From Prevotella sp. (GTDB taxonomy: Bacteria; Bacteroidota; Bacteroidia; Bacteroidales; Bacteroidaceae), in assembly GCA_017619275.1 (NCBI GenBank), contig JAFZSR010000098.1, forward strand, positions 1 to 55,705: a stretch of DNA of 55,705 nucleotides, written 5' to 3'. The position numbers and the translations under genes were made by a program. The notes under the pieces are model-generated. The model ran no database searches. It was not told where the DNA came from and was given only the letters and a program-made list of their open reading frames with translations. Positions within the stretch are counted from its first letter, which is position 1. Each line of letters starts with the position of its first letter. Positions 40,386 to 49,862 of the stretch are shown piece after piece.

Positions 40386-43300
40386 TTATGATTTTCGTTT
40401 TACAGATTTGCGATTTGGCAGTGTGACGGTGATAATGGTGTTGCCATTGGCATTCACTTCGGCTCGGATGGCACAGCCGCGGCGGTTGGTGGCCTCGCCA
40501 TGGTCGCGCACAATCTGTCGGCACAGCAGGTAGGGAATCTGCCCGCTGGCAGGGGTGAAGAGCGCCAGGGCCTCCTGACTGGTGAGTTGCAGATGGGGCA
40601 TGACCACGGTGCACAGCACATATTTGTCGCCTTGTGGCTCAAAGCTGACGTTCAGCTTCTTCTCGCCCGACTGCTTGCGCAGCAGTTCGAAGAGATAGTC
40701 GATGAGCACGGGGTCGCCCAGGATGTCGTGTTCCAGCGGCTTCAGATGTAAGCGTATGTGCTCGGTCTGCCTGACGGCCTGTAGGCTCAGGATGCCGTAG
40801 AGCTCGCGGTAGTAGGCCACCACTTCGGGCAGCGAGGCGGCGTCGCCCATGTCGACCAGCTGGCTGATGCGGCTGGGATAGTACATCGTCTCGTGCTTCA
40901 AGGCCGATAGGCAGTTGTCCATCACGGCATTGCTCACGTGCAGTGCCTGTTCCTCCTGCTCTATGCGGGCCAGCTCGTCATTCATCATGTCCAGCTTTTC
41001 TAGTTTCTCCTGTTGTCGGCGCGTGGCCTTGCCCAGCGACGACAGCACCTGCCACACCACGGCCAGCAGAATGAAGAAGAGCAGAATGAACAGCAGCACG
41101 ATGGCTACTTGCTTGTTGGTTTGCGACTGCTGCATCCTCCGGCAATATTCGTACAGGGTGGCATCGGCCGACATCTCCTTGAACAGCTGGGTGTAGATGC
41201 GGTTGTTGTATTGATAGAGCTGCCATTGGTGCAAGGCGAGGGCGGCCACCGCACTCTCGTTGCGCATGGTGAGCAGGATATTGTAGTTCACCTTCATGCT
41301 ATCGCGAAACCAGATGATTTCGGGCGGTATGAGCGATGGGTCGCCCGTGCGCAGCAGGGTGTCGGGGGCTGCCGAGGGATGCGAATGGCGATAGAAGGCG
41401 TTGAGATGGCAGCGGCAGGAGTCGGCGTAGGCCAGCGTGCGCTCAAAGGTGCCGTCGACATTCGAGAAATAGGCCGAGTCGGCAAAGGCACTGGCATGGC
41501 TCAGGTGGTCGTCGGGTTGGGCCGTGGAACTGAGAGAGGGCAGATGAGAGGCGAGCAAGAGCAGTAGGATGCGCACCAGGCCGAGGGGCAGACGGAAGAA
41601 GAAGCGACTGCCTTTGCCTTGATGGCTTTCGGCCGAGAGCAGGCACACGGAGAAAATCTTGCTCATCTTGCGATACTTCTCGATGATGCCCTTGCAGTTG
41701 AGCAATCCAAACCCATGCGAGTGGTGGGCTTTGTCGTCGACGATGACTTTGCGGTCGAAGACGTGGGCCAACTGCTCCTCGTCGAGTCCGATGCCCGTAT
41801 CTTCGACGGAGATTTCTACGTAGCCGTCGCCCTCGGTGGCGAAGAGGTGCACGCTACCGCCCTCGGCGGTGAACTTGCGGGCGTTGTCGGCCAGCGTGTT
41901 GAGCATGAAGAGGGTGAGCACGCGGTCGGCCTTCACACGCGCATCGGTGGGCGTCACCTCCAGCTCGATGTGCTTCATGGCGAAGCTGCGGCGGTTCTTG
42001 CCAATGATGTCGAAAAGCTGTTGCAGGGGGAATGTCTCCACATGCAGGCTCAGCTCGCCTTGGCTCAACTGAATCCATCGTGTGAGCAGTTGGGTCTGTA
42101 GGTTGATGTTGTCGGTGAGCTCTGTGATGTAGGCCATGCGCTCCTGCTGGGCAGTGGTTTCCGAGGCCTCCAGACGGTTGGCTTCGTGTAGGATACGGTC
42201 GATAAGCGGGGTGATGCCGTTCACGATGGAGAGCTTGGCCCGTTGTTCCAGCGCCAGTCGCTCACCTTTCTCCACGCGCAGTCTGGCCATGGCGAGCTGC
42301 TCGCGCAGTTCCTCCTCGCGCTGCTGCAGCGCGGGGGTGGTGTCCATGCGGTGGCGATGCTTCTTGTGCCACCAAAAGAAGAACGAGAGCAACAGCATCA
42401 AGGCTACAATGGCGGCCACCACCGCCCAGATGAGCACGCCCAGCTGTGCCGTGGCCTGCTCCAGTTGAGCGGCATGGGCTTCGAGCGAGCGGTCCTGTCG
42501 CGTCTGCTCTTGCAGGTCGAGATAGATGTTGCGGTTCAGGTCGCTCGACTGCTTGTCGTCGATGGCGGCGTAGGCCACGCTGAGCTGCTCGCGGATACTG
42601 GCCACCAGGTCGGGGGCTTTGTTGATGATAGTGTCGCTGAGTGCCAGCTGCAGATGGCGCAGTGCCAGCTCATAGTCGTCGAGCGCCAGATAGCACGAAG
42701 CCAGCGTGCGGTGGGCGCCGGCTATCTGATAGACATCACCGAAACGGCTGAAGATGTCGAGCGAGCGATGGGCCAGATAAAGGGCCAGCGAGTCGTCGGC
42801 CACACCGTCGGGGTTGAAATACTTGAACGCCGGCAGGTTGTCGGCCTCCAGACGGTGACGGTATTCGTCGACCATCAAGTGCTCTGCGAGCGCCTCCAAG
42901 GAGTTGGCCTCGAAATACGACATACCCGTTGGCACCGCCATGAGATAGCAGCGCATCAGGTGGTCGAACTCGGTTTGGTTGATTTGCTCCTGCGACCCCG
43001 TGGTGACCATGCCGCCCGCTCCCACGTTGTAGAGATAGTTCAGATGTTGGGCGGTGTCGGCCGACAGCTCAGGGGGCATCTCGTTCAGCGCCTGTGCCGA
43101 CTGTCGCTCCAGTCCCACATAATAATAATAGGTGGAGGTGACGATGGCGAGCTCGCTCTCTGCATAGATAAGCCGTCGCAATTGGCGTGGGTTCAGCGTG
43201 GAGCGCTCTTCGCTGATTCTGCGCAAGGCACGCATGGCCTGCTCGCGGCAGTCGTAGAAAGCACGGTTCTGCGACTCGCGTTGGCAAAGGCGCATCTGCT

Positions 43301-43616
43301 GAATATAGCCAATGAGCAACTCCAGCTGGTTATCGGTCACCGAGGGGATTTGGTCGAGCAGCTCGCGTGCTTCCTCATAGTGCATCTGTGCGATGCGCAC
43401 AAAAGCCAGATTGTTCAGCGCTTCGGCCTTGCCGTCGGCATAGTGGGCAGAAGCCTCAAAAGCCATCTGGGCATAATGCTCGGTGGAGTCGAGGTTACGA
43501 TAGTGACAGGCATAGGACAAATCATTCAGCTTGTTGGCCGTTTGCCTGTCAGACGGCGAACAAGCTGAAAAGACGATAATACAGACGACGAGTCTAAGAA
43601 CGAGCCTTAGCCACAT
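40386..43616 (-). CDS. Large sensor kinase with two sensor/kinase-like modules (DUF5112/DUF5113-like)
   Basis: About 1076 residues from ATG 43616; an earlier Met is at 43649, from which residues are numbered here. Lipobox-like VFSAC at 26-30, TPR-like sensor to about 400, membrane helix 404-427, then a kinase core: N-box Asn588, DTGIG 617-621, HGFGLL 645-650. There is no ordinary H-box; the best His is in RILHEANR (488). After the kinase core a second module begins: hydrophobic segment 690-703, extracytoplasmic part, membrane helix 847-867, coiled coil with [13 protein letters not shown] (His919), and a degenerate ATPase-like end. The start overlaps the end of eda by 23 nt. Confidence 0.85.
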   Translation of the reverse strand: MWLRLVLRLVVCIIVFSACSPSDRQTANKLNDLSYACHYRNLDSTEHYAQMAFEASAHYADGKAEALNNLAFVRIAQMHYEEARELLDQIPSVTDNQLELLIGYIQQMRLCQRESQNRAFYDCREQAMRALRRISEERSTLNPRQLRRLIYAESELAIVTSTYYYYVGLERQSAQALNEMPPELSADTAQHLNYLYNVGAGGMVTTGSQEQINQTEFDHLMRCYLMAVPTGMSYFEANSLEALAEHLMVDEYRHRLEADNLPAFKYFNPDGVADDSLALYLAHRSLDIFSRFGDVYQIAGAHRTLASCYLALDDYELALRHLQLALSDTIINKAPDLVASIREQLSVAYAAIDDKQSSDLNRNIYLDLQEQTRQDRSLEAHAAQLEQATAQLGVLIWAVVAAIVALMLLLSFFFWWHKKHRHRMDTTPALQQREEELREQLAMARLRVEKGERLALEQRAKLSIVNGITPLIDRILHEANRLEASETTAQQERMAYITELTDNINLQTQLLTRWIQLSQGELSLHVETFPLQQLFDIIGKNRRSFAMKHIELEVTPTDARVKADRVLTLFMLNTLADNARKFTAEGGSVHLFATEGDGYVEISVEDTGIGLDEEQLAHVFDRKVIVDDKAHHSHGFGLLNCKGIIEKYRKMSKIFSVCLLSAESHQGKGSRFFFRLPLGLVRILLLLLASHLPSLSSTAQPDDHLSHASAFADSAYFSNVDGTFERTLAYADSCRCHLNAFYRHSHPSAAPDTLLRTGDPSLIPPEIIWFRDSMKVNYNILLTMRNESAVAALALHQWQLYQYNNRIYTQLFKEMSADATLYEYCRRMQQSQTNKQVAIVLLFILLFFILLAVVWQVLSSLGKATRRQQEKLEKLDMMNDELARIEQEEQALHVSNAVMDNCLSALKHETMYYPSRISQLVDMGDAASLPEVVAYYRELYGILSLQAVRQTEHIRLHLKPLEHDILGDPVLIDYLFELLRKQSGEKKLNVSFEPQGDKYVLCTVVMPHLQLTSQEALALFTPASGQIPYLLCRQIVRDHGEATNRRGCAIRAEVNANGNTIITVTLPNRKSVKRKS

Positions 43617-44262
43617 ACCCAAGTGCCTCCTTGCACTTGTCGGTGACATACTGCCAGTCGCCAGCCTTAACTCGGTCGCTGGGGAAGAGCTTCGAACCCA
43701 TGCCTACGCAGAAGACGCCAGCCTTGAACCACTTGGTGAGGTTCTCCTCGTCGGGCGACACGCCACCCGTCACCATGATCTTAGACCAGGGCATTGGGGC
43801 CTTCAGGCCTTTCACCATATTGGGGCCAACCACGTCGCCGGGGAACACCTTCGTGAGGTCGCATCCCAGCTCCTGTGCTTTGCCAATCTCGCTGACGGTC
43901 ATGCAGCCGGGGCAATAGGGGATGAGGCGACGGTTGCACACGGGGGCGATGTCGGGATTGAACAGCGGACCCACCACGAAGCAGGCGCCCAGCTGTATGT
44001 ACATGGCTGCCGTGGGCGCATCGACCACACTGCCGATGCCCAGTGCCAGTTCGGGGCATTCCTTGTCGGCCCACTTCACCAGTTCGCCGAACACCTCTTG
44101 TGCGAAGTCGCCACGGTTGGTAAACTCGAAGGCACGCACGCCACCGTCGTAGCAGGCCTTCACCACGTTCTTGCAGGTCTCCAAATCTTTGTGATAGAAG
44201 ACGGGAACCATGCCCGTCGAGCCTATCTTGGCCATGACGGCCAGCTTGTCAAATTTTGCCAT
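43594..44262 (-). CDS. eda: KDPG/KHG aldolase
   Basis: 222 residues, normal length. Catalytic Glu46 in FEFTNR and Schiff-base Lys138 in LTKVFPGD, with the phosphate-binding [10 protein letters not shown] and [11 protein letters not shown] between and after. Splits 2-keto-3-deoxy-6-phosphogluconate to pyruvate and glyceraldehyde 3-phosphate. It follows kdgK, which makes its substrate. Its end overlaps the start of the sensor kinase, suggesting translational coupling. Confidence 0.96.
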   Translation of the reverse strand: MAKFDKLAVMAKIGSTGMVPVFYHKDLETCKNVVKACYDGGVRAFEFTNRGDFAQEVFGELVKWADKECPELALGIGSVVDAPTAAMYIQLGACFVVGPLFNPDIAPVCNRRLIPYCPGCMTVSEIGKAQELGCDLTKVFPGDVVGPNMVKGLKAPMPWSKIMVTGGVSPDEENLTKWFKAGVFCVGMGSKLFPSDRVKAGDWQYVTDKCKEALGYVAKARS

Positions 44263-44366
44263 AAGTATAATTTAATGAAGAATGGAGAGTGAAGAAGGTT
44301 TAGCTCGACGGCCCGAAGGGGAAAGTCAATTTGCTACCGCATTTCTACATCTCCATCCTACAAATA

Positions 44367-45389
44367 TTAACGTTGAACTCGTCCGTTGGCACTACCACCG
44401 GCCAGGGCTTCCACTTCCTCGATGGTCACCATGTTGAAGTCGCCATTGATGGTGTGCTTCAGGGCGCTGGCGGCCACGGCAAACTCCAGGGCCTCGCCCT
44501 GCGTCGACTTGGTGAGCAGGCCGTGAATGAGGCCGCCCGAGAACGAGTCGCCGCCACCCACGCGGTCGATGATGGGATTGATTTCGTAGCGCTTGCTCTG
44601 GTAGAACTCCTTGCCGTCGTAGATGAGCGCTTTCCAGCCGTTGTAGGTGGCGCTGTAGCTCTCGCGGAGCGTGGAGACAACATACTTGAAGCCAAACTCC
44701 TGCATCATCTGGCGGAAGATGCCCTCGTAGCCGCTGGCATCGGTCTGTCCGCCCTCTACGTCGGCATCGGGCTTGAAGCCAAGGCACAGCTCGGCGTCCT
44801 CTTCGTTGCCGATGCACACATCGACATATTTCATCAGCGGGCGCATGATGCTGATGGCTTTCTGGCTTGTCCACAGCTTCTTGCGGAAGTTCAGGTCGAC
44901 GCTCACAGTGACGCCGTGGCGCTTGGCGGCCTCGCAGGCCAGGCGTGTCAGCTCGGCGGCCTTGTCGCTGATGGCGGGGGTGATGCCGCTCCAGTGGAAC
45001 CACTGGGCGCCCTCCATGATGGCGTCGAAATCAAAGTCGCTGGGGTCGGCTTCGGCGATGCTGCTGTGGGCACGGTCGTAGATCACCTTCGAGGGGCGCA
45101 TCGAAGCTCCCGTCTCGGCGTAATAGAGGCCGATACGGTCGCCGCCGCGCACGATGTACTCGGTGTTCACGCCGTAGCGGCGCAGGGCGTTCACGGCAAT
45201 CTGGCCAATCTCGTGCTTGGGCAGCTTACTTACGAAGTAGGCCTCGTGGCCGTAGTTGGCCACGCTGATGGCCACGTTGGCCTCGCCGCCACCCGGGATG
45301 ATGCGGAAGCTTTCGCTCTGGATGAAACGGTCGTTGCCCTGGGGCGACAGGCGGAGCATGATCTCGCCAAGTGTTACAATCTTTGCCAT
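44367..45389 (-). CDS. kdgK: 2-keto-3-deoxygluconate kinase (PfkB family)
   Basis: 340 residues. PfkB/ribokinase fold: IVTLGEIMLRLSP at the start, RIIPGGGEANVAISVANYG, DLNFRKKLW, and the C-terminal signature DRVGGGDSFSGG with catalytic Asp281. Phosphorylates KDG to KDPG, which the next gene, eda, cleaves. The pair completes catabolism of galacturonate and glucuronate. A possible own promoter (45425-45432) overlaps the ilvD stop. Confidence 0.95.
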   Translation of the reverse strand: MAKIVTLGEIMLRLSPQGNDRFIQSESFRIIPGGGEANVAISVANYGHEAYFVSKLPKHEIGQIAVNALRRYGVNTEYIVRGGDRIGLYYAETGASMRPSKVIYDRAHSSIAEADPSDFDFDAIMEGAQWFHWSGITPAISDKAAELTRLACEAAKRHGVTVSVDLNFRKKLWTSQKAISIMRPLMKYVDVCIGNEEDAELCLGFKPDADVEGGQTDASGYEGIFRQMMQEFGFKYVVSTLRESYSATYNGWKALIYDGKEFYQSKRYEINPIIDRVGGGDSFSGGLIHGLLTKSTQGEALEFAVAASALKHTINGDFNMVTIEEVEALAGGSANGRVQR

Positions 45390-45424
45390 TTGTTTCTTGT
45401 TTTTATAGATTAATAATGTATAGT

Positions 45425-45432
45425 CAAACTTA
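45425..45432 (-). promoter_or_regulatory. Possible kdgK promoter -7 box over the ilvD stop
   Basis: Minus-strand TAAGTTTG fits TAnnTTTG and includes the TAA stop of ilvD; kdgK starts 36 nt downstream. No clear -33 element was confirmed. Confidence 0.4.
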
Positions 45433-47241
45433 GTCGATGATGCGGATTCCTCCCTTGTCGGCCGAGCTGACGCTCTGGGCGTATGCGCGGAGGGCTTTGC
45501 TCACGGTGCGCTGGCGGCGCAGGGGTTGCTGCGGGCGGGCAGCCAGCTCTTCGTCGGTGAGCTTCACGCTGATGCTGCGCGAGGGGATGTCGATGACGAT
45601 TATGTCGCCATCCTTCAGCTTGCCAATGTTGCCACCGTTGGCAGCCTCGGGCGAGATGTGGCCGATGCTGAGGCCGCTGGTGCCTCCGCTGAAGCGTCCG
45701 TCGGTGATGAGGGCGCACTCGCGTCCCAGATGCATCGACTTGATGTAGCTGGTGGGATATAGCATCTCCTGCATACCGGGGCCTCCTTTGGGGCCTTCGT
45801 GGGTGATGACGACACAATCGTCGCTCTTCACCCGTCCGCCGAGGATGCCCTCGCAGGCTTCCTCCTGCGAATCGAAGCAGACGGCGGGGCCCTCGAAGTG
45901 CCACAGGCTCGCGTCGACGCCGGCGGTCTTCACCACGCAGCCGTCCTGAGCGATGTTGCCAAAGAGGACAGCCAGACCACCGTCCTTCGTATAGGCATGT
46001 TCCAGGTCGCGGATGCAGCCGTTGGCGCGGTCGAGGTCGATGGTGGGGTAGAGTTCGTTCTGGCTGCCCATCTCGATGGAGAAGCGTCCGGCAGGGGCGC
46101 TAAAGTAGATGTGGGCGGGATGGGGCGTCTGGGGCGAATCGACGATGGGGGTTGGGTCGTAGGTGTCGAGAGCGTCGGCGAGGGTATAGCCGTCGACGCG
46201 GATGGCGCTGCCGTCGATGAGTCCGCCCTTATAAAGCTCACGGAGTATGCCGAGGATGCCTCCAGCGCGGTTGCACTCCTGCACGGAGAACTTTTGCGTG
46301 TTGGGGGCGAGCTTGCAGAGGCAGGGGGTGCGGCGCGAGAGGGCGTCGATGTCGCTCATGGTGAAGTCGACTCCTGCCTCCTGTGCCACAGCCAGCAGGT
46401 GGAGCACGGTGTTAGTGCTGCCGCCCATGGCAATGTCGAGCGCCATGGCATTGAGAAAGGCCTGGCGCGTGGCGATGCTACGAGGCAGCACGCTCTCGTC
46501 GCCATCCTCGTAGTAGGCGAGTGCATTCTTGACGATGAGCTTGGCTGCGTCCTTGAAGAGCTTTATGCGGTTGGCGTGCGTGGCAAGGATGGTGCCGTTG
46601 CCGGGCAGCGAGAGTCCGATGGCCTCGGTGAGCGAGTTCATGGAGTTGGCGGTGAACATGCCGCTGCATGAGCCGCAGCCTGGGCAGGCGCATTGCTCAA
46701 TCTCCTGCAGCTCTTGGTCGCTGACGGTGGGGTCGGCGCCTTTCACCATGGCGGTGATGAGGTCGGCATTCTCGCCGCGCCAGCGTCCTGCCTCCATGGG
46801 GCCGCCGCTAACGAAGACCGTGGGGATGTTGAGACGCATGGCAGCCATGAGCATGCCGGGTGTAACCTTGTCGCAGTTGGAGATGCACACTAAGGCGTCG
46901 GCCTTGTGAGCGTTGACCATATACTCCACCGAGTCGGCGATGATGTCGCGGCTGGGCAGGGAGTAGAGCATGCCGTCGTGTCCCATGGCGATGCCGTCGT
47001 CGATGGCGATGGTGTTGAACTCGGCGGCATAGCAGCCCATGGCCTCTATCTCTTGGCGCACAATCTGACCAATCTCATGCAGATGGGTGTGCCCAGGAAC
47101 GAACTGTGTGAATGAGTTGGCAATGGCGATGATGGGCTTGCCAAACTGCTTGTGCTTCATGCCTGTGGCTACCCACAAGGCCCGGGCACCGGCCATGCGC
47201 CGGCCTTCGGTGCAGACGCTGCTGCGTAATGGATGCTCCAT
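45430..47241 (-). CDS. ilvD: Dihydroxy-acid dehydratase
   Basis: 603 residues. IlvD/Edd family with the IlvD-type [19 protein letters not shown], cluster cysteines in [12 protein letters not shown] and [17 protein letters not shown], and [10 protein letters not shown]. The N-terminal [14 protein letters not shown], without the extra Cys of the 2Fe-2S type, points to the oxygen-sensitive 4Fe-4S E. coli-like form. Makes 2-keto acids in Ile/Val/Leu synthesis. It lies alone, without ilvBNC, just upstream of kdgK and eda; a sugar-acid dehydratase role was considered but the motifs favour IlvD. Confidence 0.95.
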   Translation of the reverse strand: MEHPLRSSVCTEGRRMAGARALWVATGMKHKQFGKPIIAIANSFTQFVPGHTHLHEIGQIVRQEIEAMGCYAAEFNTIAIDDGIAMGHDGMLYSLPSRDIIADSVEYMVNAHKADALVCISNCDKVTPGMLMAAMRLNIPTVFVSGGPMEAGRWRGENADLITAMVKGADPTVSDQELQEIEQCACPGCGSCSGMFTANSMNSLTEAIGLSLPGNGTILATHANRIKLFKDAAKLIVKNALAYYEDGDESVLPRSIATRQAFLNAMALDIAMGGSTNTVLHLLAVAQEAGVDFTMSDIDALSRRTPCLCKLAPNTQKFSVQECNRAGGILGILRELYKGGLIDGSAIRVDGYTLADALDTYDPTPIVDSPQTPHPAHIYFSAPAGRFSIEMGSQNELYPTIDLDRANGCIRDLEHAYTKDGGLAVLFGNIAQDGCVVKTAGVDASLWHFEGPAVCFDSQEEACEGILGGRVKSDDCVVITHEGPKGGPGMQEMLYPTSYIKSMHLGRECALITDGRFSGGTSGLSIGHISPEAANGGNIGKLKDGDIIVIDIPSRSISVKLTDEELAARPQQPLRRQRTVSKALRAYAQSVSSADKGGIRIID

Positions 47242-47296
47242 GTTTTTGGCGAATATTTTTATCGTTATTACGTTATTGCTTTAAGCGAGCGGCTGT

Positions 47297-49690
47297 TCAG
47301 AAGAACAACTCGTTCACGATGGTCTCGAATGGGTCTTCACCTTCGTCTTCGTCTTCATAGTCTTCGTCTTCATCTTGTTCGAAGAACATATCGTCTTCGC
47401 CCTTGCAGGGGTCGAAGCCTGGGGTGAGGCTGAACTCGTCGCTCTGGCTGATGCCGAGGGCCTTGTCGGCATAGACCTTCTTCATGTAGAGGCCGAAGAC
47501 GGGCAGTGCGGCGGCGGCACCTTGGGCGTAGGCCATGCTCTCGAAGTGGATGTCGCGGTCATCGCCTCCCACCCAGCAGCCTGAGACGAGCTTGGGCGTG
47601 ATGCCCATGAACCAACCGTCGCTGTTGCTGTTGGTGGTTCCGGTTTTGCCGCCCATGTCGGCAGTGAAGTTATAAGGTGCGCGGCGCAGACGAGCACCTG
47701 TACCGCCGTCGACGACGCCACGCAGCAGATAGATCATGCGCTCGGCCGTCTCGGCGTCGATGACCTCGTTGCCGGGGCGAGCCAGCACGTCGGCACCATA
47801 TTCCTTACCCTCGCTATCAACAATCTTCGTCACATAGATTGGTGCTGAGCGGTAGCCGTGGTTGACGAAGGTGGTATAGGCCGAAACCATCTCGGCGACG
47901 GTGTTCTCGCAGGGACCGAGGCAGAGTGCCGGTCCGGGGAAGATGTCGGGGTTGTTGAAGCCGTAGTCGCGCAGCAGGCGCAGGAAGTTCTTCGGGCGCA
48001 GCACGTCGATGAGATAGGCCGACACCCAGTTGTTGGAGGTCTGGAGACCCCATTTCAGTGTCACCATCTCGCCTTCGCGTGCACGGCTGCCGTTGCGGGG
48101 TGTCCAAGCCTGTCCGCTCTCGGTGTAGTAGGTCTTCTGGATGCAGGGCACCTCGGTGCAGGGCGTCATGTTGCCACCCGATGGCATCATGGCCAGGGAG
48201 TAGAGGAAGGGCTTGATGGTTGAACCCACCTGACGGCGGCCTTCGGTGGCCATGTCGTAGGCAAAGTGCTGGAAGTCGAGTCCGCCCACGTAGGCTTTCA
48301 CATGACCGTTGCGGGGATCCATGCTGAAGAAGCCGGTGCGCAGGAACGACTTATAATATAATATGGAGTCAAGCGGAGTCATGATGGTGTCGCGGTCGCC
48401 ATTGTAGGTGAACACCGTCATCTTCGTGGGGGTGTTAAAGGCGTGGTCGATTTCGTCCTGTGTGGCTCCGTATTCCTTCATCACACGGTAGCGCTCGCAC
48501 TGGCGGATGTTGCGCTTCAGGATGCGCTTCACCTCGGTTGCAGAGAGCGTGTTGCTATAGGGCGCGTTGCGGCGGTTCTTGTTGCCTTTGTTGAAGACGG
48601 GTTGCAGATAGCCCACCACATGCTCGTAGCACGCCTCTTCGGCATACTTCTGCATGCGGGTGTCGATGGTGGTGTAGATTTTCAGTCCGTCGGTGTAGAC
48701 ATTATAAGGCGTACCGTCGCTCTTCTTGTTTTTGTTGCACCAGCCATAGAGGGGGTCTTCGTCCCAAGCTATCTTGTCGTAGGTATATTTGTTTTGGTTC
48801 CATTCAGGATAGTCGCTCCTCGAGGGTTCCTTGGCCATCATATAGCGGCGCAGGAAATCGCGGAAGTAGGTGGCCTGTCCGTCGTTGTGGTCGGCCACGT
48901 GGAATTTCAGGTCGCTTTTCAGTGGCACCTGCATGCAGCTGTCCATTTCTGCTTCCGTGAGATAGCCCTCCTTGCACATTTGGCGGAGCACGATGTTGCG
49001 GCGTTGTTCGCTGCGCTCGGTGTAGCGTCGTGGGTTGAAGTAGGAGGGGTTTTTGCACATGCCCACCAGCGTGGCTGCCTCGGTGATGGAGAGTTCCGAC
49101 GGCTCTTTCGAGAAATAGGTGTTCGAAGCCGTCTTGATGCCCACGGCATTGTTGAGGAAATCGAAGTAGTTGAGGTACATGGCGATGATTTCCTCTTTGG
49201 TGTAGTGGCGTTCCAGCTTCACGGCGATCACCCACTCGATGGGTTTCTGCAGCAAGCGCTCGGCGGTGCTGTGGGCCACGTCGCTGAAGAGCTGCTTGGC
49301 CAACTGCTGGGTGATGGTACTGCCGCCACCAGCACTCTTCTGCCGTAGGATGCCTCGCTTGATGATGGCACGCCCCAAGGCCCAAAAGTCGATGCCGGCG
49401 TGGTCGAAATAGCGGGCGTCCTCGGTGGCCACCAGTGCTTCAACCAGATGACGTGGCAGCTGGTCGTAGTTCACCATCACGCGATTCTCACGGCTCAGAC
49501 TATAGGTGCCCAACATCTTGCCATCGGCAGAATACACCTGCGAGGCAAAACGGTTGATGGGGTTCTGCAGTTCCTCGATGGGGGGCATGTAGCCAATGCG
49601 GCCGTCGGCTATGGCCCAGAAGACAATGCCCGTGGCGATGACGCCAAGCAAGAGCAGTGTCCACAATATTCTGATAAACCATTTTCTCAT
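47297..49690 (-). CDS. mrcA: Class A penicillin-binding protein (PBP1A-like)
   Basis: 797 residues from ATG 49690. The frame continues 91 codons upstream, but that part covers the promoter and is not protein-like. One N-terminal membrane helix, GT51 glycosyltransferase with catalytic Glu90 in ATEDARYFDH and GGGSTITQQLAKQLF, then transpeptidase with STIKPF (SxxK), TSNN (SxN) and GKTGTTNS (KTG). Builds and cross-links peptidoglycan. The last 30 residues are strikingly acidic (EQDEDEDYEDEDEGED). ilvD begins 55 nt downstream on the same strand. Confidence 0.95.
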   Translation of the reverse strand: MRKWFIRILWTLLLLGVIATGIVFWAIADGRIGYMPPIEELQNPINRFASQVYSADGKMLGTYSLSRENRVMVNYDQLPRHLVEALVATEDARYFDHAGIDFWALGRAIIKRGILRQKSAGGGSTITQQLAKQLFSDVAHSTAERLLQKPIEWVIAVKLERHYTKEEIIAMYLNYFDFLNNAVGIKTASNTYFSKEPSELSITEAATLVGMCKNPSYFNPRRYTERSEQRRNIVLRQMCKEGYLTEAEMDSCMQVPLKSDLKFHVADHNDGQATYFRDFLRRYMMAKEPSRSDYPEWNQNKYTYDKIAWDEDPLYGWCNKNKKSDGTPYNVYTDGLKIYTTIDTRMQKYAEEACYEHVVGYLQPVFNKGNKNRRNAPYSNTLSATEVKRILKRNIRQCERYRVMKEYGATQDEIDHAFNTPTKMTVFTYNGDRDTIMTPLDSILYYKSFLRTGFFSMDPRNGHVKAYVGGLDFQHFAYDMATEGRRQVGSTIKPFLYSLAMMPSGGNMTPCTEVPCIQKTYYTESGQAWTPRNGSRAREGEMVTLKWGLQTSNNWVSAYLIDVLRPKNFLRLLRDYGFNNPDIFPGPALCLGPCENTVAEMVSAYTTFVNHGYRSAPIYVTKIVDSEGKEYGADVLARPGNEVIDAETAERMIYLLRGVVDGGTGARLRRAPYNFTADMGGKTGTTNSNSDGWFMGITPKLVSGCWVGGDDRDIHFESMAYAQGAAAALPVFGLYMKKVYADKALGISQSDEFSLTPGFDPCKGEDDMFFEQDEDEDYEDEDEGEDPFETIVNELFF

Positions 49691-49698
49691 ATCGACCG

Positions 49699-49706
49699 CA
49701 AAGGTA
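49699..49706 (-). promoter_or_regulatory. PBP1A promoter -7 box
   Basis: Minus-strand TACCTTTG in GCTCGCTTATTCGTACCTTT. The start codon is 8 nt downstream. The sequence is inverted and nearly identical to the GH28 promoter 130 bp away. Confidence 0.75.
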
Positions 49707-49831
49707 CGAATAAGCGAGCGAAAAACAAAGGAATTCTTCCATTTTTTTACCTTTGGCTGTCGCCGGAGGTACTTTCGCTCGGAAATGAAAAGAAAAATCT
49801 GTTTTTCTTTTGCTTTTTGCTCGCTTATTCG

Positions 49832-49839
49832 TACCTTTG
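49832..49839 (+). promoter_or_regulatory. GH28 gene promoter -7 box
   Basis: TACCTTTG in GCTCGCTTATTCGTACCTTT; ATG 49863 is 23 nt downstream. Confidence 0.75.
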
Positions 49840-49862
49840 CCGTGCAAACCCAAAAACGAAGC

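Larger units (their letters stand above)
49697..49841. repeat. Inverted promoter copies between PBP1A and GH28 genes
   Basis: GCAAAGGTACGAATAAGCGA (49698-49717), continuing GCGAAAA, is the reverse complement of TCGCTTATTCGTACCTTTGC near 49821-49840. Between them lies AAAAGAAAAA-TCTG-TTTTTCTTTT, a weaker form of the 34-bp palindrome between tex and the ABC-F gene. Confidence 0.85.

Noticed and set aside
45430-47241. 6-phosphogluconate dehydratase (Edd) because of kdgK-eda next door
   Set aside because: The motifs [19 protein letters not shown] and [10 protein letters not shown] are IlvD-type, not Edd-type.
49596-49862. Upstream extension of the GH28 gene
   Set aside because: Runs through the divergent promoters; the signal peptide begins at 49863.
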